Part shown: one piece after another, positions 42,440 to 52,092 of the stretch
Numbering within the stretch: position 1 is the first letter of the stretch
Layout of the letters: each line of letters opens with the position of its first letter
NCBI GenBank assembly: GCA_945860205.1
Contig: CAMARK010000025.1
Span: 1-52,785, forward strand
Length of the DNA stretch: 52,785 bases
Reading direction: 5' to 3'
Origin: Reyranella massiliensis 521
GTDB taxonomy: Bacteria > Pseudomonadota > Alphaproteobacteria > Reyranellales > Reyranellaceae
The notes under the pieces: model-generated
The model's database searches: none
The model's input: the letters and a program-made list of their open reading frames with translations, nothing else
What the model was told of the DNA's origin: nothing
Program-made: the position numbers and the translations under genes

Positions 42440-42847
42440 CTAGCCCGCCAGCAATCGCCTGATGTGCCGTTCGAGGTCGCCGTGATGATAGGGCTTGTCG
42501 ATGAACGGGCTGCTCTCGCAGAGGTCGCCCGCTTCCTTGACCTTGCGCGAGACGCCCGACGTCAGGATGACCTTGAGCTGCGGTCGTTCGCGCCGAATCC
42601 ATTGCGCCAGGCCGAAGCCGTCGAGGCTACCCGGCATATTCACGTCGGAAAATACGATATCGACGGCGGTGTTGGCCTTCAGGACTTCGACGGCCTCGTC
42701 GGCGCTGCCGGCCTCGACGACGCGAAAGCCGCATTCACGCAGATAATCCGAAACCGCCATGCGGATCAGTACTTCATCTTCGACGACCAGAATCGACGGC
42801 TGCGATGCCGGCGCCGGCTCGTTCGAATCGATCCCCGCCGCATTCAT
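42440..42847 (-). CDS. Single-domain response regulator (receiver only)
   Basis: The 135-residue protein has the acid pair E23-D24 in VVEDEVLIRM, the phosphoacceptor D68 in IVFSDVNMPG, the Thr/Ser switch ILTSGVS and the conserved Lys in FIDKPYHHGDL. No output domain and no histidine kinase gene is nearby. Such lone receivers act in phosphorelays or by protein contact. It ends 70 bases before the acyl-CoA dehydrogenase gene on the same strand and is divergent from a Bug-protein gene (131-base gap). A short inverted repeat, GAACG-TC-CGTTC, lies about ten bases upstream of its start. Confidence 0.9.
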   Translation of the reverse strand: MNAAGIDSNEPAPASQPSILVVEDEVLIRMAVSDYLRECGFRVVEAGSADEAVEVLKANTAVDIVFSDVNMPGSLDGFGLAQWIRRERPQLKVILTSGVSRKVKEAGDLCESSPFIDKPYHHGDLERHIRRLLAG

Positions 42848-42978
42848 GGCAGTTAGAACGTCCGTTCGGGCATGACGTTGCGCTTCCTGCGGAACAAACC
42901 CGTTGCCGCACTACCGCCGCCGCTATTTCCCATGTCATCATCCGAGAACTCGCTGCGATGAAGCAAGAAGGAAAGACC

Positions 42979-43965
42979 ATGAGAAGGCGCCATTTCACCG
43001 CCGGGTTCGGCACGACGTTGCTTGCGGCACCGGTCTTCGCCCCCTCCGTACGGGCGCAGGGCGAGGACTGGCCCCAGCGCACCGTCCGCATCGTCTGCCC
43101 GTTCACCCCGGGCGGTTCGCAGGACAACATCGCGCGGCGCCTCGCGGCCAAGCTGACCGAGTACCTCGGCCAATCCTTCGTCGTCGAGAACCGCACCGGC
43201 GCCGGCGGCTCGATCGCCGCCGACAACGTCGCCAAGGCGGCCCCCGACGGCTACTCGATGCTGCTGGGCAACATCGGCAGCCACGCCCTGGTGCCGCATC
43301 TCTACGCCAAGCCCGCCTACAACGCCTTCACCGACCTCGAGACCGTGGTCTGGATCGGCACCCAGCCCAACCTGCTGTGCTGCAGCCCGAGCTTCCCCTA
43401 CGACACGATTCCCAAGCTGATCGCCGCAGCCAAGGCCAAGCCCGGCACGATCAGCTACGGCTCGTCGGGGCTCGGCACCTCGCCGTCGCTCACCATGGAG
43501 CTGTTCAAGCAGAAGACCGGCGTCGACATGACCTTCATCAGCTACCGCGGCGCCGCCGCGGCCGCCTCCGACGTGTTGGCCGGCCACGTGCCGCTGTGCA
43601 TCGCCAACATCGACTCGCTGATGAGCCAGGTGAGTGCCGGCAAGTTGAAGCCCGTGGCGACCACCGGCGCGACGCGCTCGTCGGTCTTGCCCGACACGCC
43701 GACCTTCGTCGAGGCGGGCTATCCCGATCTCGTCGTCACCTCGTGGTCGCTGTGGGCGGTGCCGATGGGCACGCCGGCCAAGATCAAGGAGAAGCTCAAG
43801 GCCGCGACCGAACGCGCCCTGCAGGCGCCGGACGTGATCGCCAGCATGAAGGCCGGCGGCTTCGAGCCCGGCACCATGTCGCTGCCCGACGTCGATGCCT
43901 TCATCAAGGCCGAGCACAAGCGCTGGGGCGAGGTCATCCGTGGCGCGGGCATCAAGCCGGAGTAG
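42979..43965 (+). CDS. Bug/TctC-type substrate-binding protein, second copy
   Basis: The 328-residue protein begins MRRRHFTAGFGTTLLAAPVFAPSVRAQ, a signal with a possible twin-arginine start (RRRHF). The Bug core follows: VRIVCPFTPGGSQDNIARRLAAK, FVVENRTGAGGSIAADNVAKAAPDG, YRGAAAAASDVLAGH and a final HKRWGEVIRGAGIKPE. It probably captures an organic acid in the periplasm. No TctA/TctB genes are adjacent. AAGGA lies six bases before ATG 42979, so the ATG at 42958 is less likely. Its 3' end overlaps the start of the glycosylase gene. It differs from the Bug protein at 32728, so it is not a recent duplicate. Confidence 0.9.
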   Translation: MRRRHFTAGFGTTLLAAPVFAPSVRAQGEDWPQRTVRIVCPFTPGGSQDNIARRLAAKLTEYLGQSFVVENRTGAGGSIAADNVAKAAPDGYSMLLGNIGSHALVPHLYAKPAYNAFTDLETVVWIGTQPNLLCCSPSFPYDTIPKLIAAAKAKPGTISYGSSGLGTSPSLTMELFKQKTGVDMTFISYRGAAAAASDVLAGHVPLCIANIDSLMSQVSAGKLKPVATTGATRSSVLPDTPTFVEAGYPDLVVTSWSLWAVPMGTPAKIKEKLKAATERALQAPDVIASMKAGGFEPGTMSLPDVDAFIKAEHKRWGEVIRGAGIKPE

Positions 43966-44482
43966 CCATCTGCTCCCGGACCTGCTGGCACCCGGTCTCG
44001 ACCTGGTGTTCTGCGGCACCGCGCCCAGCCCGGCGTCGTTCAAGGCCTGCGCCTACTACGCCAATCCCGGCAATGCCTTCTGGCCGACCCTGCACGCGGT
44101 GGACCTGACGCCGGAGCGTCTCCCGCCGGAGCGCTTTCGCGAACTGCTGGGCCATGGGCTGGGGCTCACCGATCTCAACAAGACCGAATATGGCTCCGAC
44201 CATGAACTGAGCGCGGGGGCAATGGACGCGAAGTCGCTCCATGCCAAGCTGCGCCGCTACAAGCCTGCCGCCATCGCCTTCACCAGCAAGCATGCCGCCG
44301 CCCTGGCGCTCGGTATCAAGGCGCCCCGCTACGGTCGCCAGAACGAACCGCTGGAAGGCGTGGTGGCCTTCGTGCTGGCCTCGCCGTCAGGCCGCGCCCG
44401 TTCCTTCTGGACGCTGGCGCCGTGGCGGGAGGCTGCCGCCTTCGTGGCCGAGCGCCGCCGCCGGCGGGAGCGCGCGGCATGA
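43940..44482 (+). CDS. Mug/TDG-type mismatch-specific DNA glycosylase with altered motif
   Basis: The protein has about 180 residues. LVFCGTAPSPASFKACAYYANPGNAFWPTLHAVDLTPERL matches the Mug fold start, but motif 1 reads GTAPS (residues 26-30) where E. coli Mug has GINPG with its catalytic Asn. The Mug-like DLNKTEYGSDHELS and the second motif LASPSGRARSFW (NPSG in Mug) are present. The family removes uracil or related bases from mismatches. A variant without the Asn may be a different catalytic group. The start is uncertain: GTG 43940 lies inside the end of the Bug-protein gene and is the first usable codon. It overlaps the next gene by ATGA. Confidence 0.78.
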   Translation: MARASSRSSHLLPDLLAPGLDLVFCGTAPSPASFKACAYYANPGNAFWPTLHAVDLTPERLPPERFRELLGHGLGLTDLNKTEYGSDHELSAGAMDAKSLHAKLRRYKPAAIAFTSKHAAALALGIKAPRYGRQNEPLEGVVAFVLASPSGRARSFWTLAPWREAAAFVAERRRRRERAA

Positions 44483-45882
44483 TCGGCCGCCGCACGGCGC
44501 TCACTGCGTTGCTGGCCGCTCCAGCGATCTCGCACGCGCAGGACAGCTCCGCCCAACTTCGCGATCTCGCACGGCGTGCCACCATCTACCTGTTCCCGGT
44601 CTACGAGATGTACCGCACGCGCTGCCGCGCGACGGTCGACGATACCAATCCCTTGCGCCAGCGGCTCAACCGCTTCCGCCATATCGCAACACTGGCCGAT
44701 GCCCGCGCGCGGGCGGTGACGACACCGAACAACGACACGCTCTATTCGTCGGCCTGGCTCGACCTCTCGATGGAGCCGCTGTTCCTCACCGTGCCGCCGG
44801 TCGGCGGCCTCTATTACAGCTACGCCTTCATCGACCTGTTCACCGACAACTTCGCCTACGTCAGCCACCGGCTGTATGGCGGCCAGCCCCCGCCGCACAT
44901 GATCGTCGGCCCCGACTGGAAGGGCGATGCGCCGTCTGATGTGACTCTGGTCCGCGCGCCGACCAATTCGGTGTGGCTGATCGGGCGCATCCTGGTCGAT
45001 GGGTCGGAGGAACTCGACCGCGTGCGGATCCTGCAGGCCCGCGTGCTGCTGGAGACGCCCGACATGCGCAACGAACGGCGCATCCTCGAAACCCGCGAGC
45101 TGATGCGCCAGCGCACCGTGGCGCCGCCGGAGTCGGTGGCCGACTGGCCCACGCCCAACCCCGCCGATCCGTTCGACCTGTTCGAGGTCGGCATGAGGGC
45201 ACTGGGCGAGAGCCCGCCGCCCGAGCGCGACCGCGCCCTGTTCGAAGCGCTGCCGCCGCTCCGGCTGCGGCCCGGCCGCAAGTTCGACGTCAGGGCCTTC
45301 AGCGAGGCCGAGCGGCGGACGATCCGGGCCGGCATCGAGCAGGGCCACGCCGACATCCGCGCTGCCGCAGGGCGCCCTGGCAAGAGCGTCGACGGCTGGA
45401 CCTACAGCGACCGTCATCTCGGCAACTACGGCACCGACTATCTCTATCGCGCAGCGACAGCCCTCACCGCCCTCGGCGCGCTCGAGCCCGCCGAGGCGGT
45501 CTATGTCACCTGCAATGCCGATTCGGCCGGATGGCCGCTCGACGGCCGCCAGCGCTACGAACTCACCTTCTCGGCCGGCGACCTGCCGCCAGCGGGGGCT
45601 TTCTGGTCGCTTTCCATGTACGAGGTGACGCCAGAGGGCCGCGCCTTTTTCGTCGACAATCCGATCGGGCGCTATTCCATAGGCGATCGCACGCCCGATC
45701 TGGTGCGCACACCGGACGGATCTCTCACGCTCTATCTGCAGCACGAGCGGCCGACGGGTGAGCAGAGCAATTGGCTGCCGGCGCCGGCCGGTCCGATGCG
45801 GCTGATATTGCGGGCCTATGAGCCCGAGAAGCAGATGATTGAGGGACACTATCGCGTCCCGGCGGTGCGGCGGGTCGGCTAG
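44479..45882 (+). CDS. DUF1254 and DUF1214 domain secreted protein
   Basis: The 467-residue protein has a short signal (MIGRRTALTALLAAPAISHA), a DUF1254 domain (about 40-150: VYEMYRTRC, TPNNDTLYSSAWLDLSMEPLFLTVP, YYSYAFIDLFTDNFAYV) and a DUF1214 domain (about 340-455: YEVTPEGRAFFVDNPIGRYSIGDRT, WLPAPAGPMRLILRAYEP). Proteins with this pair are widespread in proteobacteria; no enzymatic role is established that I can name. The start overlaps the glycosylase stop (ATGA). It is followed nine bases on by the convergent metallopeptidase gene. Possible periplasmic binding or hydrolytic function is inference only. Confidence 0.88.
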   Translation: MIGRRTALTALLAAPAISHAQDSSAQLRDLARRATIYLFPVYEMYRTRCRATVDDTNPLRQRLNRFRHIATLADARARAVTTPNNDTLYSSAWLDLSMEPLFLTVPPVGGLYYSYAFIDLFTDNFAYVSHRLYGGQPPPHMIVGPDWKGDAPSDVTLVRAPTNSVWLIGRILVDGSEELDRVRILQARVLLETPDMRNERRILETRELMRQRTVAPPESVADWPTPNPADPFDLFEVGMRALGESPPPERDRALFEALPPLRLRPGRKFDVRAFSEAERRTIRAGIEQGHADIRAAAGRPGKSVDGWTYSDRHLGNYGTDYLYRAATALTALGALEPAEAVYVTCNADSAGWPLDGRQRYELTFSAGDLPPAGAFWSLSMYEVTPEGRAFFVDNPIGRYSIGDRTPDLVRTPDGSLTLYLQHERPTGEQSNWLPAPAGPMRLILRAYEPEKQMIEGHYRVPAVRRVG

Positions 45883-45891
45883 GCGCTCGGG

Positions 45892-46347
45892 TCAGGCGCT
45901 CGGTTGGGCGCGCTGCGATTCTTCCTCGGCCTTGGCCTCGATCGCTTCCATGTCGTCGTCGCTCAGGCCGAAGTGATGGCCGATCTCGTGGATCAGCACG
46001 TGCCGCACGATGTGCGGCAGGTCCTCGCCCGACTCGCACCAGTAGTCGAGGATCGGGCGGCGATAGAGGAAGATGCGATCGATGTCGTTGGCGACGTGAC
46101 CGGCGCCGCGCTCCATCATCGACACGCCCTGATAGAGACCGAGCAGATCGAACGGCGTGTCGAGCTGCATCTCCTTCTCGACCTCGTCGGAGGGGAAGTC
46201 ATCGATCTGGATGCGCACGTTGCCGACATGCTTGCGGAACTCCTCGGGAATCGTGGCGAGCGCCTCGGCGGCGATCGCCTCGAAATCCTCCAGGCTGGGC
46301 GCTATGCCGAAGCAGGGCGTGCGCCGCGGGTTCGTGAACACTGGCAT
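45892..46347 (-). CDS. Metallopeptidase family protein (minimal zincin)
   Basis: The 151-residue protein has HVLIHEIGHHFGLSDDDM with the zinc motif HEIGH, preceded by DRIFLYRRPILDYW. This is the 'metallopeptidase family / DUF1025' group of small cytoplasmic zincins in alphaproteobacteria and actinobacteria. No substrate is known and proteolysis has not been clearly shown for the group. ATG at 46347 begins MPVFTNPRRTPC and has GGGGGAG directly upstream, though closer than ideal. It is divergent from the dipeptide transporter operon with a 146-base gap in which no clear promoter is seen. Confidence 0.85.
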   Translation of the reverse strand: MPVFTNPRRTPCFGIAPSLEDFEAIAAEALATIPEEFRKHVGNVRIQIDDFPSDEVEKEMQLDTPFDLLGLYQGVSMMERGAGHVANDIDRIFLYRRPILDYWCESGEDLPHIVRHVLIHEIGHHFGLSDDDMEAIEAKAEEESQRAQPSA

Positions 46348-46493
46348 GACTCCCCCATATAGGAGCCGCGCGCGCTCGCCAAGCGCCCCGCAAGACAGAT
46401 TGTTCACCGCCGTCTCTTGCCCACCGCCGACGGTTTGGCGCGGGAATCGCATGGTCGCGTTTCGGACCAAACCACCCTAAGCTCCCGACCCGC

Positions 46494-47411
46494 ATGCTGA
46501 GTTTCCTCACCCGCCGCCTGATCGTCGCCTTCCTCGTCGCGGCCACCGTCATGACGCTGGCCTTCATCCTGACGCGGCTGTCGGGCGACCTCGCCACGTC
46601 GATCGCCGGGCCCAATGCGACGCAGGCCGACATCGACGCGATTCGCAAGGCCTACGGCCTCGACCGCCCGGTGCTGACGCAGTTCTTCGACTGGGTCGGC
46701 CGCGCCCTCACCGGCGACCTGGGCGAGAGCTACTTCTTCAAGGCCCGCGTCTCCACCCTGATCGCCGAGCGCATGCCGGTCACGCTCACGCTGGGACTGA
46801 CCGGCCTGGTCATCGCCCTCGTGGTCTCGCTGCCGCTCGGCATCCTGGCCGCGGTCCGCGAGAACACCGCGCTCGACCGCTGTGTCCAGTTGGTGGCGCT
46901 GCTCGGTCAGGCGATGCCCAGCTTTTGGCTCGGCCTGATCCTGATGATCTTCCTGGGCTTGCAGCTCGGCTGGCTGCCGATCTCCGGCACCGGCTCGTGG
47001 CAGCACTATGTAATGCCCGGGATCGTGCTCGCATTCTCGGCCATCCCGGCCCTCACCCGCCTCACCCGCGCCGGCATGATCCAGGCCATGGGCAGCGACT
47101 ATATAAGGACGGCGCGGGCCAAGGGCCTGTCGCGCGCCTCGATCCTGCTGAAGCACGCGCTGCGCAATGCCGCCATCCCGGTGGTGGCGATCGCTGCCGT
47201 CCAGTTGGGCTTCATGCTGGGCGGCTCGATCGTGATCGAGCAGGTCTTCGCCCTGCACGGCGTCGGCTACCTCGCCTGGGAGTCGATCGGCAAGAACGAC
47301 TTCCCCGTGGTCCAGGCGGTCGTGCTGGTGCTGGCGGTGATCTACGTCGCCCTCACCATGCTGGCCGACCTGATGAATGCCGTGCTCGATCCGAGGTTGC
47401 GGGGACCATGA
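46494..47411 (+). CDS. Dipeptide-type ABC transporter permease 1 (DppB-like)
   Basis: The 305-residue inner-membrane protein opens MLSFLTRRLIVAFLVAATVMTLAFIL and has the DppB family order: YGLDRPVLTQFFDWV, a periplasmic loop, six membrane segments. The EAA loop reads YIRTARAKGLSRASILLKHALRNAAIPV, which contacts the ATPases. It forms the channel with the next gene product for peptides, nickel or other small solutes (peptide/opine/nickel family). It overlaps the next gene by four bases (ATGA). First of four cotranscribed genes. Confidence 0.92.
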   Translation: MLSFLTRRLIVAFLVAATVMTLAFILTRLSGDLATSIAGPNATQADIDAIRKAYGLDRPVLTQFFDWVGRALTGDLGESYFFKARVSTLIAERMPVTLTLGLTGLVIALVVSLPLGILAAVRENTALDRCVQLVALLGQAMPSFWLGLILMIFLGLQLGWLPISGTGSWQHYVMPGIVLAFSAIPALTRLTRAGMIQAMGSDYIRTARAKGLSRASILLKHALRNAAIPVVAIAAVQLGFMLGGSIVIEQVFALHGVGYLAWESIGKNDFPVVQAVVLVLAVIYVALTMLADLMNAVLDPRLRGP

Positions 47412-48271
47412 GCGTCGTCAGCCTGAACGCCGGCCCCAAGCGGGGCTGGAAGAGCGTCAGCACCTGGATCGGCGCCGTCATCGTGGGCATCGCAATGTTC
47501 TGCGCCCTCGCGGCACCCTGGATCGTGCCCTACGACCCCTTCGCGCAGGACCTCGGCAAGCGCCTGGTCGTGCCGTTCTGGATGGAAGGCGGCTCGACAG
47601 AGCATCTCCTCGGCACCGACCAGCTCGGCCGCGACTACCTCTCGCGCCTGATCTGGGGTTGCCGCATCTCGATGCTGATCGGTGTCACCGTCACGGTCGT
47701 CTCCGGCCTGATCGGCATCGCCATCGGCGTGCTGGGTGGCTTCATCGGCGGCCGGGTCGACGACGCGGTGCTGTTCGCCATCACCACGCGGCTCTCCATC
47801 CCGGTGGTGCTGGTGGCGCTGGCCGTGGTCGGCCTGCTGGGCAGCTCGATGACGCTCCTGGTCCTCACCTTGGGCCTGCTGCTGTGGGACCGCTTCGCCG
47901 TGGTCGCGCGCTCCACCACCATGCAGGTACGCAACCTCGACTTCGTGGCCGCCGCCTGGTGCGCCGGCTGCTCGCGCTTCCGCATCCTGACCCGCGAGGT
48001 GCTGCCCAACATCGCGAGCCATCTCGTGGTCGTGGCGACGCTGGAAGTGGCGCTCGCGATCCTGCTCGAGGCGGCCCTCTCGTTCCTGGGCCTCGGGGTA
48101 CCGCCGCCGCTGCCGTCGTGGGGCCTGATGATCGCCGAGGCCAAGGACTACATGTTCTTCTCGCCCTGGGTGATCGTGATCCCCGGGGTCGCCCTCTTCG
48201 TACTGGTCCTCGGCATCAACCTTTTAGGCGACGGCTTGCGCGACCTGTTTGGCGCCCGGACCGATACATGA
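47408..48271 (+). CDS. Dipeptide-type ABC transporter permease 2 (DppC-like)
   Basis: The 287-residue inner-membrane protein has the DppC N-terminal cytoplasmic stretch, PYDPFAQDLGKRL, HLLGTDQLGRDYLSRLIWGCRISMLIG, and an EAA loop NLDFVAAAWCAGCSRFRILTREVLPNI. The end has SFLGLGVPPPLPSWGLMIAEAKDYM, all typical of the family. It is the partner of the preceding permease. The ATPase gene starts 11 bases after its stop. Confidence 0.92.
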   Translation: MSVVSLNAGPKRGWKSVSTWIGAVIVGIAMFCALAAPWIVPYDPFAQDLGKRLVVPFWMEGGSTEHLLGTDQLGRDYLSRLIWGCRISMLIGVTVTVVSGLIGIAIGVLGGFIGGRVDDAVLFAITTRLSIPVVLVALAVVGLLGSSMTLLVLTLGLLLWDRFAVVARSTTMQVRNLDFVAAAWCAGCSRFRILTREVLPNIASHLVVVATLEVALAILLEAALSFLGLGVPPPLPSWGLMIAEAKDYMFFSPWVIVIPGVALFVLVLGINLLGDGLRDLFGARTDT

Positions 48272-48281
48272 GGACGGATAC

Positions 48282-49234
<953 letters not shown>

Positions 49235-49238
<4 letters not shown>

Positions 49239-50185
49239 GCGCGATCGAAGTCCGCGGCGTCCACAAGACCTTTCGCGTCAAAGGCGGCATGATGGGCAAG
49301 GACCGCCATGTCGTGGCCTGCGACGACGTCTCCTTCGCCGTGCCGACCGGCGGCGTGCTGGGCGTGGTGGGCGAGTCGGGCTGCGGCAAGTCCACCTTGG
49401 CCCGCCTCATCCTGGGCCTGCTCGAACCCACATCCGGCGAGATCGCGGTCGAAGGCCAGAAGATCTCCGACATGGACCGCAAGGCGCGCGCGCGACTGAT
49501 CCAGCCGGTGTTCCAGGACCCGTTTGCCTCTCTCAACCCCTTGGCTCGCGTGCGCGACATCGTGGCCATGCCGCTCCGCGCCCAGGGCAACATCGATCGC
49601 GCCGAAGTCACGAAGCGCGTCGACGAGATGCTGGCCCGCGTCGGCCTCACGACCGAGATGGGCGCCCGCCTGCCGACGGAACTCAGCGGTGGCCAGCGCC
49701 AGAGGGTCGCCATCGCCCGCGCGCTGGTGCTGCGGCCGCGCATCGTGGTCTGCGACGAGCCGACCTCAGCGCTCGACGTCTCGGTGCAGGCGCAGATCCT
49801 GAACCTGCTGGCCGAGCTCAGGCGCGAACTCGGCCTCACCTATCTTTTTATCAGCCACAACCTCGCCGTGGTCGAGCATGTCGCCAGCGAAGTGGCGGTG
49901 ATGTATCTCGGCCGCATCGTCGAGCGGAAGCCGACCGAGGCGCTGTTCCACCAGCCCGAGCATCCCTACACCAAGGCGCTGCTCGCTTCGGTGCTGACGC
50001 CCGAGCCTGGCCTCGGCGTGCCCGACGTTGGCCTCGGCGACGTGCTGCCCGACCCGGCCAACATCCCGCCGGGCTGCCGCTTCCATCCGCGCTGCCCGAT
50101 CGCCGAGAAGCGGTGCTCAACAGAAACGCCGCCGCTCAGGCCTCGGCCCGGCGGCGGCGGCGTGGAGTGTCTTCTCGTTCCCTAG
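49235..50185 (+). CDS. Dipeptide-type ABC transporter ATPase 2 (DppF-like)
   Basis: The 316-residue ATPase has Walker A GESGCGKST, Q-loop PVFQDPFASLNP, signature LSGGQRQRV, Walker B IVVCDEPTSALD, H-loop FISHNLAV, and a C-terminal domain with CRFHPRCPIAEKRC. It forms the ATPase heterodimer with the preceding protein. It ends 10 bases before the stop of the binding-protein gene on the other strand, so the five transporter genes sit together although transcribed towards each other. Confidence 0.92.
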
Positions 50186-50195
50186 TGGCGGCGCG

Positions 50196-51722
50196 TTATT
50201 TCCACTTGGCGTAGTAGAAGCGCGGCAGCTCGTCGGGGAAGGTCTTGAACTCCAGCGCCTTCACGAAGGCGTAGGTGTTCACGTAGGTGAACAGCGGCAT
50301 CCAGTAGGCCTTCTCGGTCATCAGCTTGATGGCCGCCGAATAGGCCTTCTTCCGCTCAGCAGGGTCGGAGGTGGCACCGCCGTCGGCGACCAGCTTCTCG
50401 AGCTCGGGATCCTTGGAGTAGTTGTCGAGCGCACCGGCGCCGTACATCACCGGGAAGATCGCCGAGACGTCATTGACCGAGTAGCTGCCCCAGCTGCCGT
50501 GAAAGATCGGGCTCTCGCCGCGATGATTCTTCTGGATGGCGGGCGCCACCTGGAGCTGGGTGATCTTGGCCTTGATGCCGACGGCGGCAAGGTCGTTCTG
50601 CTGGGCTGCGCTCCACGAGGTCGGCTGCACGTAGGTCACGAACTCGGTCTCGAAGCCGTTGGGGAAGCCCGCCTCGGCCAGCAGAGCCTTGGCCTTGGCC
50701 GGGTTATAGTCGTACTTCACCCCGGCATCGCCGTCGCAGCCGAACTGGCTGGGGAAGCAGGGCGCCGGCGGCACGCGGCTGCCGCCCTGCACCAGCTTGT
50801 CGGCGATGGCCTGGCGGTTGATGGCGTGCCAGATCGCCTGGCGCACCTTCAGGTTGGTGAGCGGATTGCCCGCCCCGGAGCGGCCGGCGGCATCGAGCGC
50901 TAGATAGCCGATGCGCATCGATTCCTGTCGCACCGCCTGCAGGTGGGGCATCTTGTTCACGTCGTTGGCCTGGTCGGGATTGATGTTCCACATCCAGTCG
51001 GTGCGCTGCGCCAAGAGCTCCGTCACCGAGGTCGCGAGGTCGGGCACGAAGCGCACATGCAGCGTCTTGATCGCGGGCTTGCCCTTGGGCGAGCCCGCCC
51101 AATAGTCGTCGAAGCGCTCGAGCACGACTTCCTTGCCCTGCTCGTTCTTCACGATCTTGTACGGACCGGCGCCGACCGGCTTGGCGGCGAAGCCCTCGGG
51201 GCCGACCTTCTCGCGATAGGCCTTGGGATGGATCGGCGTCACCATGGCGAGATATTCCAGCGCCGCCGGCGTCGGCCGCTTCATCTTGATGCGCACAGCG
51301 AACTCGCCGGTCTTCTCGGCCTTGTCGATCCAGGCATAGTTGGACGGCGTCGCCACCTTGCTCGCGGGATCGGCCGCCATGTTGAGGGTGTAGACCACGT
51401 CGTCGGCGGTGAGCGCGCTGCCGTCGTGGAACTTCACGCCCTGGCGGATGGTGAGGTCGAGCGAATTGTCCTCGGCGAACTTCCATTCGGTGGCCAGCGA
51501 CGGCTTGATCTCGAAGGTCGAGGGATCGCGATGCACCAGCATGTCCCAGGCCTGGTGGGCCAGAATCAGTCCGGTGCGCTGGCTGTTGAAGTACATGTCG
51601 ACGTTGGGCACGGCGTCGGTGAAGTTGATGCGCAGGATATCGGCGCTTTTCTGGGCAAGGGCGGGACCAGCCAGCGCCATCGAGGCGGCGGCCAGAAGCG
51701 CGGTGCGGCGGATGATTTTCAA
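50196..51722 (-). CDS. Dipeptide-type ABC transporter substrate-binding protein (SBP_bac_5)
   Basis: The 508-residue protein has a signal peptide (MKIIRRTALLAAASMALAGPALAQ) and the family 5 binding-protein core (WDMLVHRDPSTFEIKPSLATEWKF, LDLTIRQGVKFHDGSALTADDVVYTL, VGAGPYKI, GFPNGFETEF). It binds a peptide or similar solute in the periplasm for the adjacent DppBCDF-like transporter. Translation starts with TTG at 51722, with AGGAGG about five bases upstream. It is convergent with the transporter operon and so has its own promoter, which allows much higher expression of the binding protein than of the membrane part. Ligand unknown. Confidence 0.92.
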   Translation of the reverse strand: MKIIRRTALLAAASMALAGPALAQKSADILRINFTDAVPNVDMYFNSQRTGLILAHQAWDMLVHRDPSTFEIKPSLATEWKFAEDNSLDLTIRQGVKFHDGSALTADDVVYTLNMAADPASKVATPSNYAWIDKAEKTGEFAVRIKMKRPTPAALEYLAMVTPIHPKAYREKVGPEGFAAKPVGAGPYKIVKNEQGKEVVLERFDDYWAGSPKGKPAIKTLHVRFVPDLATSVTELLAQRTDWMWNINPDQANDVNKMPHLQAVRQESMRIGYLALDAAGRSGAGNPLTNLKVRQAIWHAINRQAIADKLVQGGSRVPPAPCFPSQFGCDGDAGVKYDYNPAKAKALLAEAGFPNGFETEFVTYVQPTSWSAAQQNDLAAVGIKAKITQLQVAPAIQKNHRGESPIFHGSWGSYSVNDVSAIFPVMYGAGALDNYSKDPELEKLVADGGATSDPAERKKAYSAAIKLMTEKAYWMPLFTYVNTYAFVKALEFKTFPDELPRFYYAKWK

Positions 51723-51804
51723 GGAAGCCTCCTGTTTGTTCGGTCGAGCCTAGGCCGTTGCGCCACAATGAGGCAAGCTTCACGCCAACTGAAAGGGACC
51801 CGCT

Positions 51805-52092
51805 ATGACCGCCAGGCTCGCCGGCAAGACCCGCAGCAAGGCTCTCGCCTCGCTCGAGAAATGGAAGGAAGTTCCGGGTCGCGATGCGATCCGGCGCAGC
51901 CTGAAGTTCGCCGACTTCAACCAGGCCTGGGGCTTCATGGCCCGGGTAGCGCTGGCCGCCGAGAAGGCCGACCACCATCCCGAATGGTCCAACGTCTACA
52001 ACAAGGTCGAGATCGTGCTCTCGACCCACGACGCCGGCGGCCTCTCGGCCAAGGACGTGGCGCTGGCCAGGATCATCGATTCGCTGGCGTGA
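51805..52092 (+). CDS. phhB: 4a-hydroxytetrahydrobiopterin (pterin-4-alpha-carbinolamine) dehydratase
   Basis: The 95-residue protein has the family motif [28 protein letters not shown]. The paired His-His and the later His (STHD) form the active site. The enzyme dehydrates the carbinolamine made by aromatic amino acid hydroxylases and so recycles the pterin. No phenylalanine hydroxylase lies nearby, so here it may serve a remote hydroxylase. AAAGGGA lies six bases before the ATG. It is divergent from the binding-protein gene with 82 bases between starts. Confidence 0.93.
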   Translation: MTARLAGKTRSKALASLEKWKEVPGRDAIRRSLKFADFNQAWGFMARVALAAEKADHHPEWSNVYNKVEIVLSTHDAGGLSAKDVALARIIDSLA

